64,000 nucleotides of DNA from Gammaproteobacteria bacterium (GTDB lineage: Bacteria > Pseudomonadota > Gammaproteobacteria > Steroidobacterales > Steroidobacteraceae): the NCBI GenBank assembly GCA_017577615.1, contig PKRE01000003.1:62001-126000 (forward strand). The letters run 5' to 3'. Within the stretch, counting starts at the first letter, position 1; each line of letters starts with the position of its first letter. The notes beneath the pieces are model-generated. The model was not told the origin of the DNA and did no database searches. It saw only the letters and a program-made list of their open reading frames with translations. Below, piece by piece: positions 49,879 through 58,759 of the stretch. The position numbers and the translations under genes were made by a program.

Positions 49879-52749
49879 TAACCTGGCTCTATGCGCGGCC
49901 AATGCGCGTTCGGCCGCGAGCAGCTTGCGGTCATTCGTGCGGCGCAGCTTGCGAAGGTACTCGAGACTTTGCACTAGGTGCATCTCGGCTTGCTCATGCC
50001 GGCCACACACGCTGAAAGCCTCGCCCAATGCGCTCTGCGCCTCGTAGATGAACCAATTTGTCTCGGGCATCAGCTCGCGACGAGCCCGATAGGCTGCATC
50101 AAGCCTTTCGATCGCTTCATCGCAACGGCCAATCGCAAGCAGCGCGCTACCCAATGCCAGACTTGCAGTGGCCTGCAGCTTGCGCTCCTCCGGCGCGATC
50201 GCGCGCAAGGTGTCTTGGAGCACTGTCACTGCCTCGCGGTCCTTGCCGAGCGCCGAGAGGAGGCGACCGCGCTCAATTGCGAGCGATGCGAGCACCCGAT
50301 CCTCCTTGTTCCGGTAGCTCGCGGCCACGGGCTCGGCATCCCGCAACGCCTGGCTCGCCGCCTCCAAGCGGCCGAGCTCACGCAATGCAGCCGCTTTGTG
50401 ATAGTAGACCGCCAACAAGATGGGATCGAGCTCGCTATTCATCGTACGCGCAAGCTCGAGCGCATCGTTCAGCACCTTTACTGCAGCCTCGTACTGCCCG
50501 TCGTCGTAGTAGGCAGATCCCAGATTCGAATAGCGCACCAGCAGTCGGCGCGAGCCGCCTGGCGTGTGCAAACGTTCGATCTCCGCGCTTTTCTCGAAGG
50601 CGTCGCTGCAGATCTCGTACTCGCCGCGTTCGCAGTGTGCGATTCCCAAGATGTTCCAGGAATCGCCGACGACCTGATGCGTCGCGCCGAAGATGCGCAC
50701 GAGCTCCTCGTTGTGCGCCGTCAGGAACTCGACCGCCTCGTCCACTTTGCCTTGTGCGATGAGACCTTCCCCGAGGCTCATCACAATCTCGGCGTAGCGA
50801 TCTGCACCGTGATGAGTACGACCCTCGAGCAGCGGCAGCGCCCGGCGGAAGTAGTGCTCGGCCTGCGAATACTCGCTGCGCAGATGGTGAAGCATCCCGT
50901 AGTTCGCCCAGAGCTCGCCAACGACTCCCGGCTCCTGCTCGAGTGAAGACGCGAGCCGTGCCGCACGATCGAGAGTTGCACGCGCAGCGTCGAAGTCAGT
51001 GCGGAACACCTGATTCTCTGCCCAGGCGAGCAAGGCCAGAACGCCTTCTCGATCCCGGTAGCCATTGGACACTTCATAGATCGCGAGCGCCTCGCGCAGC
51101 GCGTCGCGTGCCGCGTCGAAGTCGCCCCTTCGATGATGCAGCGATGCAAGCGTCGTGAGCGTGCGCGCCAGCTCGATCGATTGCGGTCCCAGCGCAGCAC
51201 GAGCGTGCTCGACGGCATCCGCGAGCAATGCTTCGGCGGATCTCCACAGCCCGATGCCGATATAGGCCTGAGCCATCTTGCGCATGAGCTCGATGCGAAC
51301 GCGCGGCTCCTCACCCAGGTCCTCACGGATTCGCTGTACGGCTGCATCGAGCACCTCGCGCACCGGCACGGTGTTGCCGCGCGTTTCGCTCGGATTAGCA
51401 ACGCGAAACACCTCAGTCATGAACTGAGATACGCGCTGTGCAGTCAGGCGTTCGCGTTCAGCAACGTCGCGCTCGGCCGCCAATCGCAACGTATAGAAGA
51501 TCGTCATGCCGATGAGCAGCACTGCGGCGACGGCCGTGGTGACGAGCGCGAAGCGATTGCGGCGCCAGAACTTTCCTGCTCGGTATGCAAGGCTGTCCGG
51601 TCGCGCCCTGATGGGACGGCTCGCAAGGTGATTCGCGATGTCTTCTGCCAGCGCGGCGACCGTTTGGTAGCGCTGCGTAGGATCCTTGTGCATCGCCTTC
51701 ATGACGATGGTATCCAAGTCTCCTCGCAGCTCCTGGGCGGATATCACCTGGGAGATGACCGCTGTGCGGCTTGCCGGCGTCTCGAGTATTGCGCTCGGTT
51801 TCGGAGGCGTTTCGTGCAGGATCGCCCGCTCGATCTGACCTAGCGACGCGCCGCCGAAGTAAAAGGGCTTGCGATCGGTCAGCAGGATATACAGCAGGAC
51901 CCCCAGCGCATAGACGTCCGATGCCGTCGTCACGGGGTCGCCGCGCACCTGCTCAGGGCTTGCATGCTCCGGCGACATGACACGCTCGTGCACGAGCGTC
52001 AGATCCGTGCTGCGAATCTCGGTATTCGCGCCGAGCAGCTTGGCGATGCCGAAATCGAGCAGCTTGGGCGTGCCATCCTTGGTGACGAGGATGTTCGTCG
52101 GCTTGATGTCGCGGTGAATGACGAGCTGCGTGTGCGCATACTGAACTGCAGCACACACTTGTTGAAACAACATGAGGCGTTGACGTACGCCGAGCTCGCG
52201 GTCCTTGACGTAGTCGTCGATGCGCTCGCCCTCGACATACTCCATGACCAAGAACGGGCTCCCGTTCTCGGTCGTGCCGCCGTCGATCAGTCGGGCGATG
52301 TTCGGATGATTGAGACCGGCCAGGATCTGGCGTTCGCTGCGCAAACGCGCTGAGATGCGGGTGGATACAGCCCGGTCAGCGACGACTTTGATCGCGACGC
52401 GCTGCTCGAATTCCTCATCGGCGCGCTCGGCAAGGTACACGACACCCATACCGCCGCGACCAAGTGTTTTGACGACGCGATAGCGCCCGATCATGTGCCC
52501 GGGCGGCAGCTCGGCATCCATGAGCGAGGCGGGCGCGGCCCCGATCCACGTCGAGTGCTCATACGAATCCGAGCTGCTCGAGCGCTCGCTGGTGAGCAGT
52601 GAAACGAGTCGCTCACGCAACGCGTGATCCTCACCGCAAGCTTTCGCCGCAAAATCGAGGCGCCGCTCAGCCTCGAGAGTCATTGCCTCATCGTACAAGC
52701 GGCGCAGCCTCTGCGATTGTGCCTCAGAGATATCGGTCCTGTGCGGCAT
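49864..52749 (-). CDS. Membrane Ser/Thr protein kinase with TPR-like repeats
   Basis: The 961-residue protein has an N-terminal helical region (SQRLRRLYDEAMTLEAERRL). A complete PknB-type kinase domain follows (about 90-360): LGRGGMGVVYLAE, VAIKVV lysine, VIHRDIKPTNILV, LLDFGIAKL and SDVYALGVLLYILL. A membrane helix at about 405-425 (FALVTTAVAAVLLIGMTIFY) precedes a long extracytoplasmic TPR region (SLHHRRGDFDAARDALREAL; GIAHCERGEYEICSDAFEKS; YYDDGQYEAAVKVLNDALEL). This layout is common for kinases encoded near ECF sigma factors. No sigma factor gene is adjacent here. Targets are unknown. Confidence 0.92.
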   Translation of the reverse strand: MPHRTDISEAQSQRLRRLYDEAMTLEAERRLDFAAKACGEDHALRERLVSLLTSERSSSSDSYEHSTWIGAAPASLMDAELPPGHMIGRYRVVKTLGRGGMGVVYLAERADEEFEQRVAIKVVADRAVSTRISARLRSERQILAGLNHPNIARLIDGGTTENGSPFLVMEYVEGERIDDYVKDRELGVRQRLMLFQQVCAAVQYAHTQLVIHRDIKPTNILVTKDGTPKLLDFGIAKLLGANTEIRSTDLTLVHERVMSPEHASPEQVRGDPVTTASDVYALGVLLYILLTDRKPFYFGGASLGQIERAILHETPPKPSAILETPASRTAVISQVISAQELRGDLDTIVMKAMHKDPTQRYQTVAALAEDIANHLASRPIRARPDSLAYRAGKFWRRNRFALVTTAVAAVLLIGMTIFYTLRLAAERDVAERERLTAQRVSQFMTEVFRVANPSETRGNTVPVREVLDAAVQRIREDLGEEPRVRIELMRKMAQAYIGIGLWRSAEALLADAVEHARAALGPQSIELARTLTTLASLHHRRGDFDAARDALREALAIYEVSNGYRDREGVLALLAWAENQVFRTDFDAARATLDRAARLASSLEQEPGVVGELWANYGMLHHLRSEYSQAEHYFRRALPLLEGRTHHGADRYAEIVMSLGEGLIAQGKVDEAVEFLTAHNEELVRIFGATHQVVGDSWNILGIAHCERGEYEICSDAFEKSAEIERLHTPGGSRRLLVRYSNLGSAYYDDGQYEAAVKVLNDALELARTMNSELDPILLAVYYHKAAALRELGRLEAASQALRDAEPVAASYRNKEDRVLASLAIERGRLLSALGKDREAVTVLQDTLRAIAPEERKLQATASLALGSALLAIGRCDEAIERLDAAYRARRELMPETNWFIYEAQSALGEAFSVCGRHEQAEMHLVQSLEYLRKLRRTNDRKLLAAERALAAHRARLRAGL

Positions 52750-53052
52750 GGAGATCGGGTCGTCCTATGCGCGTGTCCTGCCGGGAACGGCATTGCCTCG
52801 CTGTACGATGGCATGGCTGCACGATGGCATCCCTCAGTGCCCACATATCTATACCCATCCTGCACCATTAGTCGACGGCCAATCCTTCGTTCTGAGACAT
52901 GCAGCAGCTCGCACCCGCCTCGGCCCGCTACCCTGTCACTCGTGGCCTCGAGCCAGGAACGAAGACCTCTCGATAGCTCGGCAGGTGCGCGGCGGAACCG
53001 CCACAGGGACAGTCACGTTTGGCCTGGACAATTGATCGATGAGAGCCAGCTC
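52750..53052. other. Divergent intergenic region, no gene seen
   Basis: These 303 bases separate the kinase gene from the HAD/ATPase gene. A short direct repeat (tacgatggcatggctgcacg) lies around 52803-52830, and a TATACC box at about 52850 could belong to a rightward promoter. An open frame continues upstream of the HAD gene through this stretch but shows no protein-like sequence. Confidence 0.35.
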
Positions 53053-54768
53053 ATGCGTTACCTCGCGCTCTGCACCGACTACGACGGCACCATCGCCCAT
53101 CACGGGCGCGTGGACGCCGAGACGATCGCGGCGTTGCAGAGTCTCCGGGAATCCGGCAGGAAGCTCGTGCTCGTCACTGGTCGGGTCATTCCGGAGCTCG
53201 AATCGCTGTTCCCACGCTTCGACCTGTTCGATGTCATCGTCGCCGAGAACGGCGCGTTGCTGCACTTCCCTGCCACACAGGAGCAACGTTTGCTGGCAGA
53301 GCCTCCGCCGGAAAGGTTCGTGCAGCGGCTTCGGGAGCGAGGCGTCGAGCCGCTCTTGGCCGGGCGCTGTATCGTAGCCACTTGGCACCCGCACGAACAT
53401 ACCGTGCTCGATACGATTCGCGACCTCGGCCTGGAGCTGCGCGTCATCTTCAACAAGGGTGCAGTGATGATCCTGCCTGCCGGCACCACCAAAGCGAGCG
53501 GTGTTCAGATTGCGTTACGCGAGTTGAATCTTTCGGTGCGTAATGCGGTCGGTGTCGGAGACGCAGAAAACGATCACGTGTTCTTGCGCATCTGTGAATG
53601 CTCGGCTGCCGTAGCCAATGCCCTGCCGTCCGTGAAGGAGAAGGTCGATATCGTCCTCGAGGCCGACCACGGAGCCGGCGTGCGTGAGCTGATCAGGCAC
53701 ATGCTCGAGAACGATCTGGCCCAGCATGGACCGCCCCTTTCGCGTCGCGGCGTGCTGCTCGGCAGGGACGAGCGCGACGAGCCCGTTTACCTCTCGCCTT
53801 ACTCGGTCGACGCTCTGATCGTCGGAACCTCAGGCGGCGGCAAGTCGTCGGTTGCGACCGGCTTGATCGAGCGCCTGCACGATAAGGGCTACAACTTCTG
53901 CATCATCGATCCGGAAGGCGATTACGACAGCCTCGAGATTGGCGTCGTACTCGGAGGGCCCGATCATGCACCGACTTTGGACGAGTGTGCACAGCTGCTC
54001 TGTAAACCCGAGACAAACGCAATCATCAACTTGCTCGGCATCAAGCTCGACGACCGGCCTTGGTTCTTCAGAGCGCTGCTGCCGCGAATCCGTGGCATAC
54101 GGGCGCGTACAGGTCGACCGCATTGGTTGCTGATCGACGAAGCGCATCACCTGCTGCCGGCGCATTGGCAAGGAACGGATGTGCCCAGCCCGGATGCCCT
54201 TGCAGGCACGGTCATGATCAGCGTGAGGCCCAGCCTGATCGCGCCTGCCGCATTGCGCCAGCTCGACACGCTCGTCGTGCTCGGCGAGGCGCCGAACGAG
54301 ATGCTACGCGAGTTCACGGATGCGAACCGGATCCCGCCCGTCGCGAGCGCCACCACGACCCTGGCATCCGGGCACGCGCTCGTATGGAGCAAGTCGACAC
54401 AAGGCGCCCCCAAGGTCGTGCGTCTCGAGCCGAGCCGTACCGAGCGCAAGCGCCACCTACGCAAGTACGCCGAAGGCAGGCTCCCGGAGCAACGCTGCTT
54501 CTACTTCCGAGGACCCGAGGGCAAGCTGCGGCTGCGCGCGACGAACCTCATGCTCTTCATGGATATCGCCGACGGTGTCGACGATGAAACCTGGCTGTAT
54601 CATCTAAGGCGCGGAGACGTCTCGAGATGGCTGCGCGAAGGCATCCGGGACGAGGTGCTCGCAGAAGAAGTCGCCGCCATAGAGCAACGGCCCGACGTCG
54701 ATCCCGACGAGGCCAGACGCGGAATACGAGAGCTCATCGAGGCGCGGTATACATTACCCGCCGTCTGA
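53053..54768 (+). CDS. HAD-IIB phosphatase fused to a HerA/VirB4-like P-loop ATPase
   Basis: The 571-residue protein has an N-terminal Cof-type HAD domain. YLALCTDYDGT contains the Asp9/Asp11 pair, KLVLVTGR is motif II, and VGVGDAENDHVFLRICECSA is motif IV. From about residue 240 it becomes a DUF87-type ATPase. VGTSGGGKSSVATGLIERL is Walker A (Lys264), CIIDPEGDYDSLE follows, and HWLLIDEAHHLLP is Walker B (Asp362, Glu363). The C-terminal part is charged. The start at 53053 is where family similarity begins, but the ribosome-binding site is weak. The job of such fusions is not known. Sugar-phosphate phosphatase plus DNA- or protein-translocating ATPase is a surprising pair. Confidence 0.85.
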   Translation: MRYLALCTDYDGTIAHHGRVDAETIAALQSLRESGRKLVLVTGRVIPELESLFPRFDLFDVIVAENGALLHFPATQEQRLLAEPPPERFVQRLRERGVEPLLAGRCIVATWHPHEHTVLDTIRDLGLELRVIFNKGAVMILPAGTTKASGVQIALRELNLSVRNAVGVGDAENDHVFLRICECSAAVANALPSVKEKVDIVLEADHGAGVRELIRHMLENDLAQHGPPLSRRGVLLGRDERDEPVYLSPYSVDALIVGTSGGGKSSVATGLIERLHDKGYNFCIIDPEGDYDSLEIGVVLGGPDHAPTLDECAQLLCKPETNAIINLLGIKLDDRPWFFRALLPRIRGIRARTGRPHWLLIDEAHHLLPAHWQGTDVPSPDALAGTVMISVRPSLIAPAALRQLDTLVVLGEAPNEMLREFTDANRIPPVASATTTLASGHALVWSKSTQGAPKVVRLEPSRTERKRHLRKYAEGRLPEQRCFYFRGPEGKLRLRATNLMLFMDIADGVDDETWLYHLRRGDVSRWLREGIRDEVLAEEVAAIEQRPDVDPDEARRGIRELIEARYTLPAV

Positions 54769-54939
54769 TCCGGCTGCCGTGGGCGACGCAACTGCTTCGC
54801 TGCTCGTAGCTCTTGAGTCCGCCACGCATTCTTGTAACCTCCTGGGCTTCGATGAGAAGGCGGTTGCCGGACGATGCGAACGGCTCCAACCTTCCATCGC
54901 GGAGCACGCTGCTGTCGCATTTGCCGGGCTCGTACATCC

Positions 54940-57102
54940 ATGCTTCACGCGAACTTCATCTCGGCGGCCCTTGCAGCCGCTGTCCTGGGTGTTTCCATGA
55001 ACGCCATTGCAGCTTCATTGCCGCCAGACAATCCTTTTGCGAAGCCAAGCACGCTACCTTATCAGCTACCGCCTCTCGACAAGATCAAGAATGAGCACTT
55101 CATGCCCGCCTTCGAAGCCGGCATGGAAGAGCAGCTGCGCGAGATTGCAGCGATTGCGAACAATTCCGCACCGCCGACCTTCGAGAACACCATCGTCGCG
55201 ATGGAACGCTCGGGAGCCCTGCTCACGCGGGTCGCAAACGTCTTCTTCAACTTGACCGCCTCGAACACGAATCCCGAGCTGGAAGAGATTCAGTCGAAGA
55301 TGGCACCGCGACTGTCCGCGCATTCCGATGCCATCCTGCTCGATGCGAAGCTGTTCGCCCGCGTGAAGTCGCTATACGAGCGGCGCCACGATCTTGGATT
55401 GGATCCCGAGTCGCTGCGCTTGCTCGAGCGCTACTACATTCAGTTCGTGCGCGCTGGCGCCAATCTGTCGGACGAGGATAAGGCGAAGCTGCGGCAGCTC
55501 AACGAGCAAATCTCCTCTCTGACGACGGAGTTTCGTCAACGGGTGCTGAAAGGCGACAACGCGAGCGCCGTCGTCGTCGAGGACAAGGCGATGCTCGAGG
55601 GTCTGACGGAGGCGCAGATCGCGACCGCTGCGGAAGCGGCCAAGGCGCGCGGCTTGGAAGGCAAGTGGGTCATCACTCTGCTCAACACGACTCAACAGCC
55701 TTGGCTCTCGCAGCTCAAGAACCGCGCGCTGCGTGAGCGCATCTTCAAGGCGTCGATCGAGCGCGGCTGGTCGGGCGAATTCGCAACCACCGGTCTGGTC
55801 GCACAGATCGTCAAGCTGCGCGCTGAGCGCGCAGCGCTGCTCGGCTACCCGAACCATGCGGCTTATGTACTGGAAGACGAAACTGCCCAGACGCCTGCCG
55901 CGGTGAACGAGATGCTCGCGAAGCTCGTCGGGCCTGCTGTGGCCAATGCCCGCAGGGAAGCGCAGGAGATTCAGCAACTCATCGACGAGCAAGCCAAGGC
56001 CAACGGCACCGAGCCGTTCAAGCTCCAGCCATGGGATTGGGATTTCTACGCCGAGCAAGTACGCAAGGCGAAGTACGCGTTCGAAGAATCGGACGTGCGT
56101 CCGTATTTCGAGATGGAGCGCGTGCTGCGCGACGGCGTGCTCTTCGCGGCGCAAGAGCTGTACGGTCTGAGCTTCAAAGAGCGCAAGGATCTGCCGACGT
56201 ATCATCCCGACGTGCGGGTGTTCGAGGTCTTCGACGCCGACGGCTCGCAGCTAGGCTTGTTCTTGGTCGACTGGTATGCGCGCAGCAACAAGCGCGGCGG
56301 GGCCTGGATGAACAGCTTCGTCGAACAATCGAAGCTGCTCGGCACGAAGCCGGTCGTCGTCAACAACCTGAACATTCCGAAGCCGCCCGCCGGGCAGCCG
56401 ACATTACTCACTTTCGATGAGGTGACGACCGCATTCCACGAGTTCGGTCATGCGCTGCATGGGTTGTTCTCGAACGTGCAGTATCCGCGTTTCTCCGGCA
56501 CCAACGTGCCCCGCGACTTCGTCGAGTACCTGTCCCAGTACAACGAGATGTGGGCAACCTATCCGCGCGTGCTCGCCAACTATGCCAAGCACTACCAGAC
56601 CGGCGAGCCGATGCCCAAGGAGCTGATGGAAAAGGTGCTGGCTGCAGGCAAGTTCAACCAGGGCTACGCGACGACCGAGTATCTCGCGGCGGCACTGCTC
56701 GACCAAGCCTATCACCAGTTGCCCCCCGGCAAGACGCCATCCGAGGAGGAGATCGCACAATTCGAAGCCAATGCGCTCAAGGAAGCGGGCGTCGATTTCT
56801 ACGCCGTGCCGCCTCGCTACCGCTCGACCTACTTCCTGCACATCTTCTCGAGCCCGATCGGCTATTCCGCCGGCTATTACGCCTACATCTGGAGTGAGGT
56901 GCTCGCTCGGGCCACCGAGCACTGGTTCAAGACGAATGGCGGCCTCAAGCGCGAGAATGGCGATCGCCTCCGAGAGAAAGTGTTGTCGCGAGGGTTCAGC
57001 GCCGATCCCATGACGCTGTTCCGCGACTTCTACGGCAAGGATCCCGATATCGAGCCGCTGCTCGAAGCGCGGGGGCTCATGCCGAGTACCGAAAATCGGT
57101 GA
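54940..57102 (+). CDS. dcp: M3-family metallopeptidase, Dcp-like peptidyl-dipeptidase
   Basis: The ATG at 54940 gives 720 residues with a signal peptide (ISAALAAAVLGVSMNAIAAS), so the enzyme is periplasmic. NPFAKPSTLPYQLPPLDKIK starts the M3 domain. The zinc motif is FHEFGHALHG (His500, Glu501, His504), with the third ligand Glu in the SGTNVPRDFVEYLSQYNEMW region. The C-terminal RYRSTYFLHIFSSPIGYSAG is typical. Dcp removes dipeptides from the C-terminus of peptides. An upstream in-frame ATG at 54874 would spoil the signal peptide. It is followed by an inverted repeat and an FKBP gene. Confidence 0.92.
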   Translation: MLHANFISAALAAAVLGVSMNAIAASLPPDNPFAKPSTLPYQLPPLDKIKNEHFMPAFEAGMEEQLREIAAIANNSAPPTFENTIVAMERSGALLTRVANVFFNLTASNTNPELEEIQSKMAPRLSAHSDAILLDAKLFARVKSLYERRHDLGLDPESLRLLERYYIQFVRAGANLSDEDKAKLRQLNEQISSLTTEFRQRVLKGDNASAVVVEDKAMLEGLTEAQIATAAEAAKARGLEGKWVITLLNTTQQPWLSQLKNRALRERIFKASIERGWSGEFATTGLVAQIVKLRAERAALLGYPNHAAYVLEDETAQTPAAVNEMLAKLVGPAVANARREAQEIQQLIDEQAKANGTEPFKLQPWDWDFYAEQVRKAKYAFEESDVRPYFEMERVLRDGVLFAAQELYGLSFKERKDLPTYHPDVRVFEVFDADGSQLGLFLVDWYARSNKRGGAWMNSFVEQSKLLGTKPVVVNNLNIPKPPAGQPTLLTFDEVTTAFHEFGHALHGLFSNVQYPRFSGTNVPRDFVEYLSQYNEMWATYPRVLANYAKHYQTGEPMPKELMEKVLAAGKFNQGYATTEYLAAALLDQAYHQLPPGKTPSEEEIAQFEANALKEAGVDFYAVPPRYRSTYFLHIFSSPIGYSAGYYAYIWSEVLARATEHWFKTNGGLKRENGDRLREKVLSRGFSADPMTLFRDFYGKDPDIEPLLEARGLMPSTENR

Positions 57103-57113
57103 TGTCAGGTGCT

Positions 57114-57185
57114 GGGCTCGGGGCTCTGGACGCTGGCAAGAGAAGACAGTCTCTCTCCTGCCGTCGAGCCCAGCGCCCCGAGCCC
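57114..57185. terminator. Long stem-loop after the M3 peptidase gene
   Basis: GGGCTCGGGGC (57114-57124) pairs perfectly with GCCCCGAGCCC (57175-57185). Inside it a smaller stem AGAGA/TCTCT flanks AGACAG. The arms belong to the 7-bp-periodic repeat class (ggtgctgggctcggggctct). It may end peptidase transcription, although no T-run follows. Confidence 0.45.
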
Positions 57186-57254
57186 GACGCCTACTAGACA
57201 GATCCCCGCCGCGCACTCACACTGGCGCACCCTTCTCCACCAAATGGTGACTTC

Positions 57255-57929
57255 ATGTTCTTTCTTCGCATGTGCGCCTTCGGCTTTGCGCTCGTCTCCC
57301 TCACGCTTTCCGCCTCTGCAGCCGAGCCGAAATCCGAAGAGCAAAAGGCCTTCTATGCGCTCGGGGTTGCGCTCGCTCGTAACCTCGCCTCGTTCAACCT
57401 GACGCCGGCGGAGCTCGAGCTCGTCAAGGCCGGTCTCACGGACGAATCGCGGGGCGAAGCGACGATCGATTTGGAGACCTACATCGAGAAGATCGGCGAG
57501 CTACAGAGCGAACGCGTTGCAGCTCAGACCAGAGTCGAAAGGGAAGCAGGCCAAGCATTCAGGACGAAAGCGGCCGCCCAGAAAGGCGCGATTACGACCC
57601 CCTCCGGCATCGTGATCCAGCACATCAAGACCGGCTCGGGAGCATCGCCGACCGCGCAGGACACGGTGACAGTCCACTATCAGGGGACGACGACCGACGG
57701 GACGGTGTTCGATAGCTCGCGCGAGCGGGACCGTCCGGAAACCTTTCCCCTCGAAGCCGTCATCCCTTGCTGGACCGAAGCCTTGCAGACGATGAAGGCC
57801 GGCGGTCAAAGCCGCATCATCTGTCCGCCGGAGCTTGCCTACGGCGATCGGGGCGCGCCACCCATTAAGCCGGGCGCGACGCTCGTGTTCGATGTCGAGC
57901 TGCTCGAGGTCCAGCGCGCAAGACCATAA
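57255..57929 (+). CDS. FKBP-type peptidyl-prolyl isomerase, periplasmic
   Basis: The 224-residue protein has a signal peptide (MCAFGFALVSLTLSASAAEP). An FkpA/Mip-type N-terminal helical dimerisation region follows (EEQKAFYALGVALARNLASF; LELVKAGLTD). The C-terminal FKBP domain spans about 115-220: TPSGIVIQHIKTGSG, VTVHYQGTTTDGTVFDSS, PLEAVIPCWTEALQTMKAGG and IICPPELAYGDRGAPPIKPG. It would help fold envelope proteins. It lies between the peptidase and dsbA, which are also periplasmic folding or turnover enzymes. No strong ribosome-binding site is visible at the ATG. Confidence 0.92.
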   Translation: MFFLRMCAFGFALVSLTLSASAAEPKSEEQKAFYALGVALARNLASFNLTPAELELVKAGLTDESRGEATIDLETYIEKIGELQSERVAAQTRVEREAGQAFRTKAAAQKGAITTPSGIVIQHIKTGSGASPTAQDTVTVHYQGTTTDGTVFDSSRERDRPETFPLEAVIPCWTEALQTMKAGGQSRIICPPELAYGDRGAPPIKPGATLVFDVELLEVQRARP

Positions 57930-57944
57930 GAGTAGCTGGTACGT

Positions 57945-57980
57945 TTCGGCAACATGTGTCCATCTATCCATGTTGCCGAA
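57945..57980. promoter_or_regulatory. 12-bp perfect inverted repeat between FKBP gene and dsbA
   Basis: TTCGGCAACATG (57945-57956) and CATGTTGCCGAA (57969-57980) are separated by 12 bases. There is no T-run, so an operator or RNA structure is as likely as a terminator. A second weak stem GGGCGC/GCGCCC (58021-58039) lies closer to the dsbA start at 58065. Confidence 0.45.
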
Positions 57981-58064
57981 TGCTGCGGCGGAACGATAAT
58001 CGGCGCCTATGAACGCAGATGGGCGCAACGCTGGCGCCCTTTCGTCGCATCGAGGTGACATCAG

Positions 58065-58694
58065 ATGATTCGGTCGTTGATCGCCGTGCTGCTGGTTCTG
58101 TGCATCGGCAGTGCGTACGCAGAGATCGTGCAAGGGCGTGATTACGAGGTGCTGCCGTCCCCGCAGACGACCGACTCCCCTGACAAGATCGAGGTCATCG
58201 AGTTCTTTTCGTACGCCTGCCCTCATTGCGCGGAGTTTCACCCCAGCGTAACGAAGTGGGCCAAGGCGCTGCCGGACGACGCGGTATTTATTCGGGTCCC
58301 GGTGTCGTTCGGCCGAGTGCATTGGGGTCAGCTCGTGCGGGCCTACTACGCGCTGGAAGCGACCGGCGATCTGCACCAACTCGACGATGCGCTGTTCGAG
58401 GCCATTCACCGCGAAGGCCGCCCGCTGTTCAGCGAGGATGCGCTCGCCGCATGGGTCGGTGAGAAGGGTGGTGACGCCGACAAGTTCAGGCAGGCGTTCA
58501 ACTCGCGTGAAGTCTCGCAGAAATCGTTGCGCGCAGAACAGCTGACCCGTGCCTACCGGGTCAGCGGTGTGCCGCAAATCGCCGTCAACGGTAAGTATCT
58601 GGCACGCGGCCGCACCCATGCCGACACGCTGCGCATCGCGGACGAGCTCGTAGCACGCGAGCGTGCCGCGATGAAGGCCGCGCAAACGGAGTAG
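58065..58694 (+). CDS. dsbA: Thiol:disulfide interchange protein DsbA
   Basis: The 209-residue protein has a signal peptide (SLIAVLLVLCIGSAYA) and the DsbA active site FFSYACPHCAEFHP with Cys52 and Cys55. The dipeptide Pro-His is the classical strongly oxidising variant. The cis-proline loop is VSGVPQIAV. It introduces disulfides into exported proteins and would need DsbB, which is not in the window. GAGGTG eight bases before the ATG is a good ribosome-binding site. It would compete with the reducing TlpA encoded at 4961. Confidence 0.93.
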   Translation: MIRSLIAVLLVLCIGSAYAEIVQGRDYEVLPSPQTTDSPDKIEVIEFFSYACPHCAEFHPSVTKWAKALPDDAVFIRVPVSFGRVHWGQLVRAYYALEATGDLHQLDDALFEAIHREGRPLFSEDALAAWVGEKGGDADKFRQAFNSREVSQKSLRAEQLTRAYRVSGVPQIAVNGKYLARGRTHADTLRIADELVARERAAMKAAQTE

Positions 58695-58759
58695 CTCTGC
58701 CAACGGGCTGTCGAGAAAAAAGTTTCTAAATTGCGCACCAGTACGACACAATCAGCAGG

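Noticed and set aside
57255..58751. Long minus-strand frame (57501-58751) opposite FKBP and dsbA
   Set aside because: It is a GC-rich antisense shadow. Both sense genes have complete domains and export signals.
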